From Oidiodendron maius Zn (lineage: Eukaryota > Ascomycota > Leotiomycetes > Myxotrichaceae), in contig KN832878.1 of assembly GCA_000827325.1 (NCBI GenBank), positions 992,001 through 1,056,000 of the forward strand: a stretch of DNA of 64,000 bases, given 5' to 3'. The translations under genes and the position numbers were made by a program. Positions within the stretch are counted from its first letter, which is position 1. Each line of letters opens with the position of its first letter. Shown here piece after piece: positions 11,890-22,196 of the stretch. Under the pieces are notes generated by a model, which was not told where the DNA came from, searched no databases, and was given only the letters and a program-made list of their open reading frames with translations.

Positions 11890-12143
11890 CTATTGAAAGT
11901 GAAGCCGACCAAGCGACTGTAACCTTTGTCCTCCGTCCGTTGTGTACTTACAATCTCTTCCTTAGAGGGCGGCCAGGACTCGAGGTCCACCGATTTATAA
12001 GTAATATATCGACCGGTTGCGCGGATAGGGAGAATTAATGCTACATCAACCTCGCAAAATTTGGCCATCTCGTATGCTTTCTTGAGTAGGCTGTCTTTCC
12101 TTCTCATTAGCCCTTCGCTACTTCTCTTCGGTTTCATGGGCAT
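11890..12143 (-). CDS. MADS-box (SRF-type) domain miniprotein
   Basis: The N-terminal half of a MADS box is clear: KPKRSSEGLMRRKDSLLKKAY, then EVDVALILP, GRYITYKS and SWPPSKEEI. That is the DNA-binding helix plus first strand. A GTAAGT donor (11951) follows; the two plausible acceptors (ending 11917 or 11891) both lead to a stop within a few codons, so the product is about 70-85 residues. I prefer the Met close to KPKRSS (12143 or 12137) over the one at 12164, because MADS domains usually lie at the N-terminus. No coactivator region is present. Either a small MADS-only protein or a truncated copy. It overlaps the 3' region of the plus-strand membrane-protein gene only in the untranslated part. 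Confidence 0.5.
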
Positions 12144-12164
12144 GGCTAAGTATATGCAGGCCAC

Positions 12165-13058
12165 GGGAGTGAGCTGAATAGCAATTTATCTAATTTTATG
12201 CCCGTCTTCCGCCTCTCAAATCAAAGATTTAACATGGGGAATCACAACTTGAAATCTATTTTCCTAAATATCTAATTTTGTTTTCTTGTTCTTAACGCCA
12301 GATTCTAAGATCCTTTCTTCTGCTTCTGTTAATTTTCTCAAATTCTCCTGACTGCTTATTTAGCTTCTTATTATTCGCCTACAGATGTATGAAATTGGTA
12401 TCCTAAAATATCTGAACCCCACTAAAAGTAAATGAAAAAATCATTACTGTATCTAGTATGTAGTAAACCTTATATAGTATTATAACTTAGTATACTTTGA
12501 AGTATAATATGACCCTATAATTCACAGACAAAAAGCCGATATGGGTATTTGCTCGGAAAACCACGTGACACAAGGACCCCGGCACGTGATGCTAGATTGC
12601 TAGAAGGTTCTATCCCAAATGGCCGAGGCAGATTTCTCTCACGTGACATGAACAAACTCCAGCTAAGGTCGGCACGAATCGAGCACAGTACCACAGAGTT
12701 ATGCGCAGCTTTTCTATTGAGGATAGCTTGATTAATATCTTGTGTTATGGCCCCATATCTTTCCTTTGTCAGGCACGGTTAACTGGTATGGTAATCTATT
12801 TCTGGTATTCTGCTTGGTTTTGGCGCATTGGCGTTTGTTGGCAAGCGCCGCGAGGCTCTGACATTTCAACTTCATTTCCCTCGAACAACGTTCGTGATAC
12901 CCCTTAAACCCTGTTCCTTAAGACATACCAAGGTGCTTGATTTCTCTTTGGGCACTCTATGCTACCGTCCGAACTCCATAGGAGACTCTGCGACCAAACG
13001 ATTCGATCCAAGCTCGTTCTAAAGCTCCTGCATCCGATCTACCTTCATTACTCTGCTA
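12165..13058. promoter_or_regulatory. AT-rich intergenic region upstream of the NLR gene
   Basis: About 890 bp, AT-rich from 12200 to 12540, with no recognisable gene. It must contain the NLR promoter. Confidence 0.45.
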
Positions 13059-16000
13059 GTGGGAATGGCAAATCCTAACGACTATACAATAGGCTGGATT
13101 TGCGCTATAGTCACGGAGTACGTTGCAGCACAAGCTTTTCTTGACGAGGAGCATGAAGGACCGGAATATGTATCTCCTAATGATAACAACGACTATACAT
13201 TAGGCAAGATTGGGAAACACAATGTTGTCATTGCCGTCCTACCTGGCGGAGAGTATGGCATAGCATCTGCAGCTATCGTTGCCAGAGATATGCTACACAG
13301 TTTTCCTAATGTCAGGATCGGTCTGCTAGTCGGCATTGGCGGCGGTGCCCCAAGCCCAAAGCACGATATCCGTCTAGGCGATATTATCGTTAGTGAACCT
13401 CGAGATGGATTAGGCGGCGTGTTCCAGTACGACTTTGGTAAGGCGATACAGGGCCAGACCTTCTACACAACAGGTTTTCTAAACCAGCCGCCAAGCACCC
13501 TACGGACTGCAGTAAACGGAATCAAGGCTCAGTATATAAGGAAAGGACATGGGTTAGAAGGGGCCATCAACGAGATTCTCGATCAAAATCCAAGACTGCA
13601 GCGAGAATACAAACGACCAGACTCGAGAAGTGATAGGCTGTATCAAAGCATAGTTATTCATCCTCCAAATAACGATACAGCCTGTATAGAAGTTTGTGGC
13701 AATGATCTATTGCAATTAGCCTCACGATCAGAGCGGACTAAAGACGAAGATAATCCGGCAATCCATTATGGTCTGATTGCGTCAGCAAACCAACTAATGA
13801 AGGACGCTATAGTCCGGGACAAACTTGCAGCGGAAAAGGATATTCTATGTTTTGAAATGGAAGCAGCGGGGTTAATGAACCATTTTCCATGCCTGGTTAT
13901 TCGAGGTATTTGCGACTACTCAGACTCGCACAAGAACAAGGAGTGGCAAGGGTATGCAGCAATGGCGGCGGCTGCATATACAAAAGATCTTCTGTATCGA
14001 ATTCCACCTAATAAGGTTGAAGCTGAAAAGAGGATTAGAGAGCTTCTTTCTAGTGGTTAGTTTTTCCTAGCGAGCTCTTAGTACTTCTAATAATATATTA
14101 GTTTTTGATAATGTATTCAGAACTGAGGCAAATGTCGAAATGATAAGGTCTAAATTAGATAAAAAGGAAGATCTCAAGATCCTTAACTGGATTACGCCAA
14201 TCAACTACGGTCCTCAGCAGACTGACTATATTAGAAGGCGACAAGCGGGAACCGGTCAATGGCTTCTAGACTCTACTGAGTACCAGACTTGGTTAAACAC
14301 AAGTAAACAGACGTTGTTCTGCCCAGGTATTCCAGGAGCAGGGAAGACAATCCTTACGTCTATTGTTATTGGCGACCTTAGTACACGGTTTCTAGCCAAC
14401 CAGAATGTTGGCATTGCATATGTCTATTGCAACTTCCGTCGTCGAGGCGATCAGAAGATCGATGACTTGCTAGCGAGCCTGCTGAAACAACTAGCTGAGA
14501 GCCTGTCGTCTTTACCAGAGAGCGTGAAAGATCTTTATGATCGACATAAGACTAAACGGACTCGGCCATACTTCAGAGAAGTCTCGGACACTCTCCAGGC
14601 CGTGACTGCTCTGTACTCGAGAGTCTTTTTTGTTGTCGATGCGCTTGATGAATGTCAAGTATCTGACAGCTGCCGCCCGAAATTTCTATCTGAGATTTTT
14701 AGCCTTCAGACCAAGTGTATGCTGAACCTCTTTGCAACGTCAAGATTTATTCCGGAAATAACCGAGAAATTCAATAAATGTCTGCAGTTGGAGATCCGGG
14801 CTAGCGATCAAGATGTGCAGAGATACTTACATGACCACATATCACAGCTAGCTAAATGCGTGCTTGATAGTTTAGAGCTACAAAAAGAAATAAAGGCCGG
14901 AATTTTAAAAGCAGTTAATGGGATGTATGTTAATCCTTAGAGTCTGAACGAACAGCGCTTATACTGTTTAGGTTCTTACTTGCACAGCTTTATCTCGATT
15001 CATTAAAGGGGAAAATGACCCGAAAGGCAATTCGTAATGCTCTACGAGAGCTCCCAACTGGATCCGAGGCGTACGATAGTTCATACAAGGATGCTATGGA
15101 GAGAATTGAAGGCCAGCTAGCCGAAGAAAAAGAGCTTGCAAAGCAGGTTCTCTCATGGATCACGTGCGCAAAGAGGCCGCTAACAACTTCTGAACTTGAA
15201 CACGCCCTTGCTGTCGAGATTAAGGAGCCACAACTTGATATAGAGAATCTGTATCAAGTAGAAGACATGGTTTCTAAATGTGCAGGATTAGTCACTATCG
15301 ATAAAGAGAGCGGGATTATTCGATTAGTCCACTACACGACTCAAGACTACTTCGACCGGACATGGAAGACGTGGTTTCCTAATGCAGAGACTAATATCGC
15401 AACGATCTGTATTACATATCTCTCATTTGATAAGTTTAAAACTGGAATTTGCCAAAACGATGACGAGTTTGAACAACGCCTTCAATTAAACAAGCTATAT
15501 GACTATGCATCACATAATTGGGGATATCATGCCCAAGCGGCTTCTATATTAATCTCTGAAGCTAATAGCTTTCTTGCGAGAAAGGCTCAACTCGAGGCAT
15601 CGATACAAGCACTACTAGCTGTGAAGCGATACTCATCAGATTTTGAATATAGCCAAAGATTCCCAAGGGCAATGACAGGACTGCATTTAGCAGTATACTT
15701 TGGGGCTAAGGTTATCGTCCAACTACTGCTTGAGAAAGGGGCCGATGTGAACGCGGCTGATACATATGGATGGACGCCACTGCGCTGGGCCTCTGAGAAC
15801 GGGCATGTCGAGGTCGTCAAGCTACTACTCGAGAAGGGAGCCGATGTGAACGCGGCTGATAGAGATGGATGGACGCCACTGCGCCAGGCCTCCGGGAACG
15901 GGCACGTCGAGGTTGTCAAGCTACTGCTCGAGAAGGTGGCTGATATGAACACGGCTGATAGAGATGGGTGGACGCCACTGCGCCGGGCCTCTTGGAACGG

Positions 16001-17168
16001 GCATGTCGAGGTCATTAAGCTACTTCTCGAGAAGGGGGCCGATGTGAACGCGGCTGATAGACACGGATGGACGCCACTGCGCTGGGCCTCTGAGAATGGG
16101 CATGTCGAGGTCGTTAGGCTACTGCTTGAGAAGGGGGCCGATGTGAACGCAACTAATGGAGATAAATGGACGCCACTGCACTGGGCTTCTAGGAATGGGC
16201 AAGTCGAGATCGTCCAGCTGCTACTCGAGAAGGTGGCTGATGTAAACGCGGCTGATGGAGATGGATGGACACCACTGCACCGGGCCTCTATAAGCGGGGA
16301 CGTGGAGGTAGTCCAACTACTGCTCGAGAAGGTGGTCGATGTGAATGCGATTGATAGACATAGACGGACGCCACTACACTGGGCCTCTAGGAAAGGGCAC
16401 GTCAAGGTTGTCCGGCTACTGCTCGAGAAGGTGGCTGATGTGAACACGGCTGATAGAGATAGATGGACACCACTACGCTGGGCCTCCGAGAACGGGCATG
16501 TCGAGGTCGCGCAGCTACTGCTCGAGAAAGGGGCTCATATAGCGGCTGATAAAGACAGAGAGACGCCACTGCACTGGGCCTCTATGAGCGGGCACATCGA
16601 GGTCGTGCAGCTACTACTCGAGAAGGGGGCCGATATAGTGGCGGATAAAGACGGAGAGACGCCACTACACCGGGCCTCTGCGAGTGGGCGCGGTGAGGTC
16701 GTACAGCTACTGCTCGAGAAGGGGGCTGACGTTAACGCAGCTGATATGCGTGGACAGACGCCACTACACTGGGCCTCTGAGAAGGGGCACGTCGAGGTCG
16801 TGCAGCTGCTACTACTGCTCGGGAAGGGGGCCGACGTACACGTGGCGGATAAAGACGGAGAGACGCCACTACACCGGGCCTCTATGAGCGGGGACGTCGA
16901 CGTCGTGCAGCTACTGCTCGAGAAGGGGCCAAACGTTAACGCGACTGATACGCGTGGACAGACGCCACTACACCGGGCCTCTGCGAGCGGGCACGTCGAG
17001 GTCGTGCAGCTACTACTCGAGATGGGGGCCGATATAGTGGCGGATAAAGACGGAGAGACGCCACTACTCTGGGCTTCTATAAGCGGGCACATCGAGGTGG
17101 TGCAGCTGCTACTTGAGAAGGAGGCTGATATAGCAGTGGTTGACAGGCATGTCAACGTTGTCAAGTAG
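13059..17168 (+). CDS. NOD-like receptor: PNP_UDP_1, NACHT, ankyrin repeats
   Basis: Three exons: 13059-14055, 14102-14924, 14972-17168, giving 1338 residues. Introns of 46 nt (GTTAGT, branch CTAAT) and 47 nt (GTATGT...TTTAG) keep phase exactly. Domains: nucleoside-phosphorylase-like effector (residues about 8-320; [42 protein letters not shown]); NACHT ATPase with Walker A GIPGAGKT (about 408-415) and Walker B VVDALDEC (about 510-517); winged-helix-like region ([12 protein letters not shown]); then 15 ankyrin repeats. This architecture is common among fungal STAND receptors, thought to act in non-self recognition and programmed cell death. All core motifs look whole. The last repeat is cut short (DRHVNVVK then stop), so the C-terminus may have been lost to decay (see 17215-17655). 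Confidence 0.93.
15676..17151 (+). repeat. Tandem array of about 15 near-identical ankyrin units (99 or 96 bp)
   Basis: Units of 33 codons (KGADVNAAD-type) lie in the first two thirds. Several 32-codon units ([15 protein letters not shown]) lie in the last third, plus one 35-codon unit with an extra Leu-Leu. Units share most nucleotides, e.g. GTCGAGGTCGT and CTACTGCTCGAGAAG. Such homogeneity points to recent unequal exchange or gene conversion, as seen in fungal STAND receptors with variable repeat number. The long antisense frame here is a shadow of the repeat. Confidence 0.9.
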
Positions 17169-17214
17169 TCCAGATTATTTTGAGAGGTGAATGTGTTACA
17201 GTATTGTCACCACC

Positions 17215-17655
17215 GCCTCCAGAAAGATTTCATCCATCTGGCCAAACAAGTTACCAAGCAATAGAGGAGCCAATTATGAAGGGGGTATTAGGGACAAGTG
17301 CTGAATTGAAATGGTACACCCAACCGTAAGCTTGGACGGCAAGATTTGGAGATCAAAGCAAGCGGAAACGACGCTGGCGAATGGTGAAAAAGTTAAAGGC
17401 TCTTTCAAATATATTAGGAGACATAGAGATCACCAAGGCTCATCAGGAGGCGGAGGAGGAGAAGCGGAAGGCGGAGGCGGAAGAAAAGACACAAAAGAAG
17501 GAGAACAGGGGGATAAGGAGGAGGAGGAGGATGAGGAAAAGGCGAAGAAGGAGAAGAAGATGGAGAAGGAGAAGACCAAGAAACAGAGAAGATCTGAAGC
17601 AATAACTGAGAAGGTGGCCACAGAAGACGACGGATCCTATGCAAAACAGGAATAG
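17215..17655 (+). pseudogene. Decayed C-terminal tail, possibly PARP-related
   Basis: Downstream of the NLR stop, broken frames give peptides that look like former coding sequence: ERFHPSGQTSYQAIEEPI and KWYTQP; then LDGKIWRSKQAETTLANGEK; then, one frame over, KALSNILGDIEITKA. The last resembles the regulatory domain of poly(ADP-ribose) polymerases (human PARP1 has KVEMLDNLLDIEVA). It runs into a Lys/Glu-rich stretch. Fungal ankyrin-PARP fusions are known, so this may be the remains of a neighbouring gene or an earlier C-terminus of the array. A similar open stretch at about 17770-17910 starts with HILNDLGDIEGL. No catalytic PARP motif is seen; assignment is weak. Confidence 0.3.
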
Positions 17656-18190
17656 AGTGCTCGATCTAGAATGCTGATGACCTCAAATTAAAGGCCCAGC
17701 TAAATATTCGCCACCTTTCATCTTAATATTAATTCATTTTGGGTACGAGCAAGCTAACCTTATCAGCAACACATTCTCAATGATCTAGGCGATATAGAAG
17801 GTCTAAGGCGTGATGTGCTATTAAAAGAGAACCATAAAGATACCGAGCGGAAGAATAATATGCCGAGAAGGAGCATTTTCAAGAAGCATTATATTTGTAA
17901 AGCTAGTACATGAATTCAACGCCGAATCTGGCTGCATAGCTAAGGACTGAGAAACAGTGACCTCAAAGCCCAGGCCCTGCCTTTTCTCATTGACAAATTT
18001 CGACTTCAGAGGAGCATGCAGAGTAGGTAGATGAAAGGCTAAGACATCAGCCGAGCGATTCTATATCGTGCCGATTCTTGGCATAGACAGTGGACTTTCG
18101 GTGCAAGTAGCTTCGTAAGCTTCACGTATCGATGACCTTCTAATTACTTTCCTAATCTGATAAACACATCTTATACCTATCAATATAGCC

Positions 18191-18270
18191 TGAAATTACT
18201 AGAAAGTTTTTGATTTGGAAAACAAAATCCACAATTGCTAGTTTAGAATGTGCGGAGATGTACTACTCCG
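18191..18270 (+). promoter_or_regulatory. Promoter block with CGG-N12-CCG palindrome, copy A
   Basis: The last 18 bp (18253-18270) read CGGA-GATG-TACTACTCCG, an inverted repeat with CGG/CCG ends 12 bp apart, the form bound by many Zn2Cys6 dimers. It ends 165 bp before the dehydrogenase ATG. The whole 80 bp aligns without gaps, at roughly three bases in four, to 36274-36353. Confidence 0.7.
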
Positions 18271-18435
18271 AAGGATGCTATCCATCTACCTAAGCCCCAT
18301 TATCTCCTGGTGCGAATCGCTACAGGACAATTGCCGTTTTCAGATCACCTTCGTCGTTCTCGCACCGAGTATATATACTATGAACAGAAAACAATCTATC
18401 TTGTGATCTCAATTAGCAGAGCAACGAAACCAAGA

Positions 18436-19897
18436 ATGGCGGAACATTTGCAGCGGCCACTTAGTATTGTGAGATTTCCTTCGCACATTTACGGAGGAGC
18501 ACATTAACTAACATTACAGGCCATCGTCGGCTCTAGTGGATTTATTGGACAGTATCACTTACAGCATGTTCTCCAAGAGAAAGATTCTGGTAAGTTGAAC
18601 GAGACACCTCTGGACAATCGCCTACTGATCCTTTCGGCAGAACTCGCGGCACTCATGTAAGGTTAGGATGCGCTGATTTCAGCAGTAAACTGACCCCTGT
18701 GAGTGATACAGCTCCTTCAGTGGCAACAACTGCGATGCAGCATGATGTACCGCATTTCAAAAATGTCGATGAGTTCTTGGAAGCCTACAAGTCTGGCGAC
18801 TTGGCTGTTGACGCTGTTATTTTGGCTACACCTACACACACTCATGTAACCCTGGCTCAATCGTTTGTGGGCAGTGGCCTCTCGCTCCTCATCGAAAAGC
18901 CTCTGTCTGTAACAGGAGGAGATGGAAAAAGTCTGCTAGCACTCTCAAAACAGGACACCAGAGGAGTATATATGGTTGGGCATCATCGACGGCATAACGC
19001 ATACGTCAAAGCTATTAAGGATGTTCTAGACAAGAAGAAGTTAGGTGACATCGTTGCCGTTAATGGAGGTGAGTTCAAGGACACAGATCATGGCGTCATC
19101 ACTCTGATAGCAGTAATAGTTTGGGCAGCGCGGAAGCACGATGCATATTACGATATCCCATGGCACACACAGGTTGGGGCTGGTGGGGTGGTATGGAAGT
19201 CCTGGCGCAACGCAATCCTACTCAGTTGCTGACTTCTGACTAGATTCTGACGAATGCTATTCATGACTTTGATATGCTGCAATACTGGTTAGGCGATATT
19301 GCAGAGGTTTTTGCTATGGAAGGGCCAAAGAGACGGCCATACGCTGTTGACTCAACTGTTCAACTCATCTTCAAGTTCTCCTCCGGTGTAATCGGATCAT
19401 TTTTGCTGACCGAGTAAGGCAAACCTTGCCTCACCCACAGAATATCGAACACATGTATTAACTCTCTTGCAGCTCGAGTGCCTCTCATGTATCATGGGAA
19501 GCTGGAACTGGAGACATCCCTGCCTTTTCTTCAATAGGGGAAGACTTTCTCACAATTTTTGGAACGAACGGTTCTATTAGTGTACCATCATTGTACGTGA
19601 GTGCCGCGATCTTTCCGTCTATCCAAGGCTTATGTTTTCAGAATACGATATCACTATGACGACAGGCCAGAGAACGAGAAGAACTGGAAATTTCCTCTTC
19701 AGAAAGACCCTGACGCGATGGCTGCGGTGGATGGCATTCCTGCTTTTGCACATCAACTGAAGCACTTCATCGCCGCAACTCGGCATGAGGTAGAACCAAA
19801 TTGCTCCGTAGAAGACGGCCTCAGGGCAGTGCTTGTCACAGAAGCCGTGTTCAGAAGCTTGAAAACGGGAAAGCCTTCTTTAGTCGAAAAGTTCTAA
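18436..19897 (+). CDS. Gfo/Idh/MocA-family NAD(P)-dependent dehydrogenase
   Basis: Eight exons: 18436-18468, 18520-18589, 18641-18656, 18683-19068, 19120-19190, 19244-19413, 19473-19592, 19642-19897. Phase is kept throughout, giving 373 residues, close to the family norm. The Rossmann start is AIVGSSGFIGQYHL; the EKP motif (LLIEKPLS) carries the lysine typical of the family. The C-terminal substrate domain includes DIPWHTQ, NAIHDFDMLQYWLGDIAEV, and PAFAHQLKHFIAA with CSVEDGLRAVLVTEAVFRS. Seven introns are inferred. Six are 49-59 nt with normal signals; intron 3 (18657-18682) is only 26 nt and ends in a CAGCAG tandem acceptor, yet removing it restores the frame. The reaction is unknown: the family oxidises or reduces sugar-like or cyclic polyol substrates. 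Placed tail to tail with the dehydroshikimate dehydratase and sharing its promoter motif, it may work in the same pathway. Confidence 0.85.
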
Positions 19898-20221
19898 AGA
19901 CGGCTTGATATCCATCTTGAACGCATAGAGAAAGTTTTGTTATTACACTCGCAATCTATTTGATCTAAATGGAGATATGTGATAGGTCACATTGCCCATT
20001 TTCTCTCTGTGTTTGATTCAACGTTCTGGGTAGCATCTACCACAAGCTTCGAAATCATAGCTCAACCATTCTTCAAAAGCTGGTGGGCGATATAATTGGC
20101 ATCCCACTTTGACCATGATGAAGGAGATGACCTTACCCAAGTCTAAAAAAATACGGTGTATGAATGATATAGCTCTGTGTTGAAAGAATCTAATGAACAG
20201 TTGTCATTGCGTAGATGAATT
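19898..20221. other. Convergent 3' intergenic region
   Basis: About 320 bp between the stops of two facing genes. It should hold both transcript ends. No other feature seen. Confidence 0.5.
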
Positions 20222-21262
20222 CTAAGCTGGTTGAGACTTTTCTGACGCTTTCTCTAAAAAACCAAGAAATTTTGACCACGAATTCGCAGCTCGGGTAGCC
20301 AGTTTGCCCACCATCTCCGGGCTAGTCTGATACAAGGATTTGTTGAACATCTCCATACTGACCCAGCCCTCCCAACCCAACTGTACAAAGATTGCCTGAC
20401 AGATTCGCTCGAGAGGCAGGTATCCACCGAGATCTGTTTCAAACGCGTATAAGCGTGCATTCCGAGACCAACTCATCCTTGGCTTTATGCCCTCCCCAAA
20501 CAGTGGATGGCCCGGAACAATGGGCTTATCGAGTTGTTCAGCATCTCCAATTTGAACATAAAAAATCTTCTTCGGATCGATGTCTTGCACCAGTCGTTCA
20601 AGCGACCTTTTCAGGTTCTCCTCACAGTTCTCAGTCAAACCTGAAGATGCAGAAGGATCGGCCCAGACCCGACTCGCAATATGGAATACATCCAAGCACA
20701 ATCCAAAATTCGGCAAATTGACTTGTTTTGCAATAGCCCAAGTCTGATCCCAAGTATCAAAGTGCGTCCCCCACGAGACTGCTTCATAAGCGAAGCGTAT
20801 GGGCGGCGATTGTTGCAGACCCAGCTCAGCAACAGTCCTCAGGTCCGTAACGACTCGTTCTAAATCACTTGTAGTGCCATGCTGCCTGGCGTTTGTTGGT
20901 ATTTGTATGAGATCTGTGCCGAGTGCCCGGCAAAGCTCAAACCAAAATTGTAATAGATCTAGCTTTTCTTTTCGCTCATAATCATCTACAAGGCCTTCGA
21001 AATTCATGAATGGCATCAAGCAAACGACTGTTATACGCAGCTTTCCACAGACCTCGTGAACTCGTTGAGCGGCTTCCAGCAGTGTTTTGCGAGATGGTGT
21101 AGTTTTCCGACCTTCGATCTCACAAGCATATAATTCCAAGCACTCGAAGAAGATTTCCACCCCTGAGAACCCTGCCGAAGCTGCTTGTTGAATCTTTGTG
21201 ATCAGCGAATGCCCCGCTGAAGAGCGACCAAGAGAAACCGATGCAATTGCGTTGTAGAGCAT
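20222..21262 (-). CDS. 3-dehydroshikimate dehydratase-like (qa-4/qutC type, xylose-isomerase-like TIM barrel)
   Basis: 346 residues from the chosen Met, against 348-359 for the fungal QutC/Qa-4 enzymes as I recall them. The start MLYNAIASVSLGRSSAG matches the family N-terminus (xxAIxSMSLGR). The promoter motif at 21427 then lies 164 bp upstream, which also supports this start over the longer frame from 21382. Barrel motifs: GFSGVEIFFE, YEAVSWGTHFDTWDQTW, NFGLCLDVFHIASR, FYVQIGDAEQLD, WVSMEMFNKSL; the acidic residues and His in these are the expected metal ligands. Known enzymes turn 3-dehydroshikimate into protocatechuate in quinate and shikimate catabolism. Single exon. The nearby qa-type regulators make this role likely, though other AP-endonuclease-family-2 sugar isomerases or epimerases look similar. 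Confidence 0.82.
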   Translation of the reverse strand: MLYNAIASVSLGRSSAGHSLITKIQQAASAGFSGVEIFFECLELYACEIEGRKTTPSRKTLLEAAQRVHEVCGKLRITVVCLMPFMNFEGLVDDYERKEKLDLLQFWFELCRALGTDLIQIPTNARQHGTTSDLERVVTDLRTVAELGLQQSPPIRFAYEAVSWGTHFDTWDQTWAIAKQVNLPNFGLCLDVFHIASRVWADPSASSGLTENCEENLKRSLERLVQDIDPKKIFYVQIGDAEQLDKPIVPGHPLFGEGIKPRMSWSRNARLYAFETDLGGYLPLERICQAIFVQLGWEGWVSMEMFNKSLYQTSPEMVGKLATRAANSWSKFLGFLEKASEKSQPA

Positions 21263-21426
21263 GACCGCCAATATGATGTCAATCGATAAAATGTCGAATA
21301 TTTTCTTGTCGAAGCCTGCTGGCACAGTCTCGTGTAATTGAAATACTGATTTCAAGTCCAGGTGACTGCGGGTACACTGCAAGTTTCACTCTGCCCTTTC
21401 TGTGGGTTTATTGGAGGCGTCAAAAT

Positions 21427-21444
21427 CGGAGTAGTACTTGTCCG
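21427..21444 (-). promoter_or_regulatory. CGG-N12-CCG palindrome, copy C
   Basis: On the minus strand this reads CGGA-CAAG-TACTACTCCG, identical to copies A and B outside the 4-bp variable part. It lies 164 bp upstream of the dehydratase ATG. Flanking sequence is not alike, so only the site is conserved. Confidence 0.72.
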
Positions 21445-21985
21445 AACCGTCCTCAGGGGCTATTCCGCACTGAACGCAGATTGCACGATCAGTAATCCGC
21501 AACACCAATGCCGGGCCCATGCACAGTATCTGGTTGGGTCGTTGTTATGTGATGAACAGAGTCAAATGGAGGAGCTGTTGCTCTCATTGGCAAACTTAAG
21601 TTTATCTTCCATCTGTCATATATTGATGCCACGCGTAAAATGCACTGCTCGGCATTGTTGCAATCTTTCCACCGGAAGAGCACATTTCCACGAGTCTGTA
21701 CGGAATACCGAAGCTCCCGGCTCATTCACGATACGACATGCCGATATTCTCGCATTCGATAATTACAAATGCTTCATTCAGGCCTTTTCCCATTTTGTTT
21801 GGCTATCGGATAGGCCCCTAAATCAATCATGTTGATATCTCAGCTTCGGCTATATGCGGACCCTGCCCACGGACTCTGTTGTGATGACTATTGACTTGCC
21901 GCTCTTCTAAGATTACTCTAGTTCTGATGTGTCTCTCAAAGTAAAAAAAATTAAAAAAAAAGCACACAGGAGGGTTGCGGATTCC
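21445..21985. other. Upstream region of the dehydratase gene
   Basis: No gene recognised. One 157-codon frame over 21362-21835 has no family resemblance and overlaps the promoter motif. Confidence 0.45.
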
Positions 21986-21990
21986 ATTAT

Positions 21991-22196
21991 TGTTGGAACA
22001 GCGGTGCCAGGAACAACTGACCTAGTCAGGTTAGTTGTACGGAGGAACGGACCGAAGGTTTATCCTAATTAGGAAGCGAATCACACAAATAGTGGTTGTG
22101 TATTCTAGCCTCATAATAATTAATCAATTCAACACGATGAAATGAAGCTGCTAACTCGATATTGCTGAATCAAGGTAATCCCCTTGGTATTTGACA
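21991..22196 (+). repeat. 5' LTR of the Copia element
   Basis: 206 bp, TG...CA ends, preceded by target duplication ATTAT at 21986-21990. One base differs from the 3' LTR. Confidence 0.97.

Noticed and set aside
15587-16447. 286-codon antisense frame
   Set aside because: Shadow of the ankyrin repeat array; the Ser/Thr-rich translation repeats with the 99-bp unit.
21263-21382. Longer N-terminus for the dehydratase (start at 21382)
   Set aside because: The extra 40 residues are not family-like, and the shorter start fits both family length and promoter spacing.
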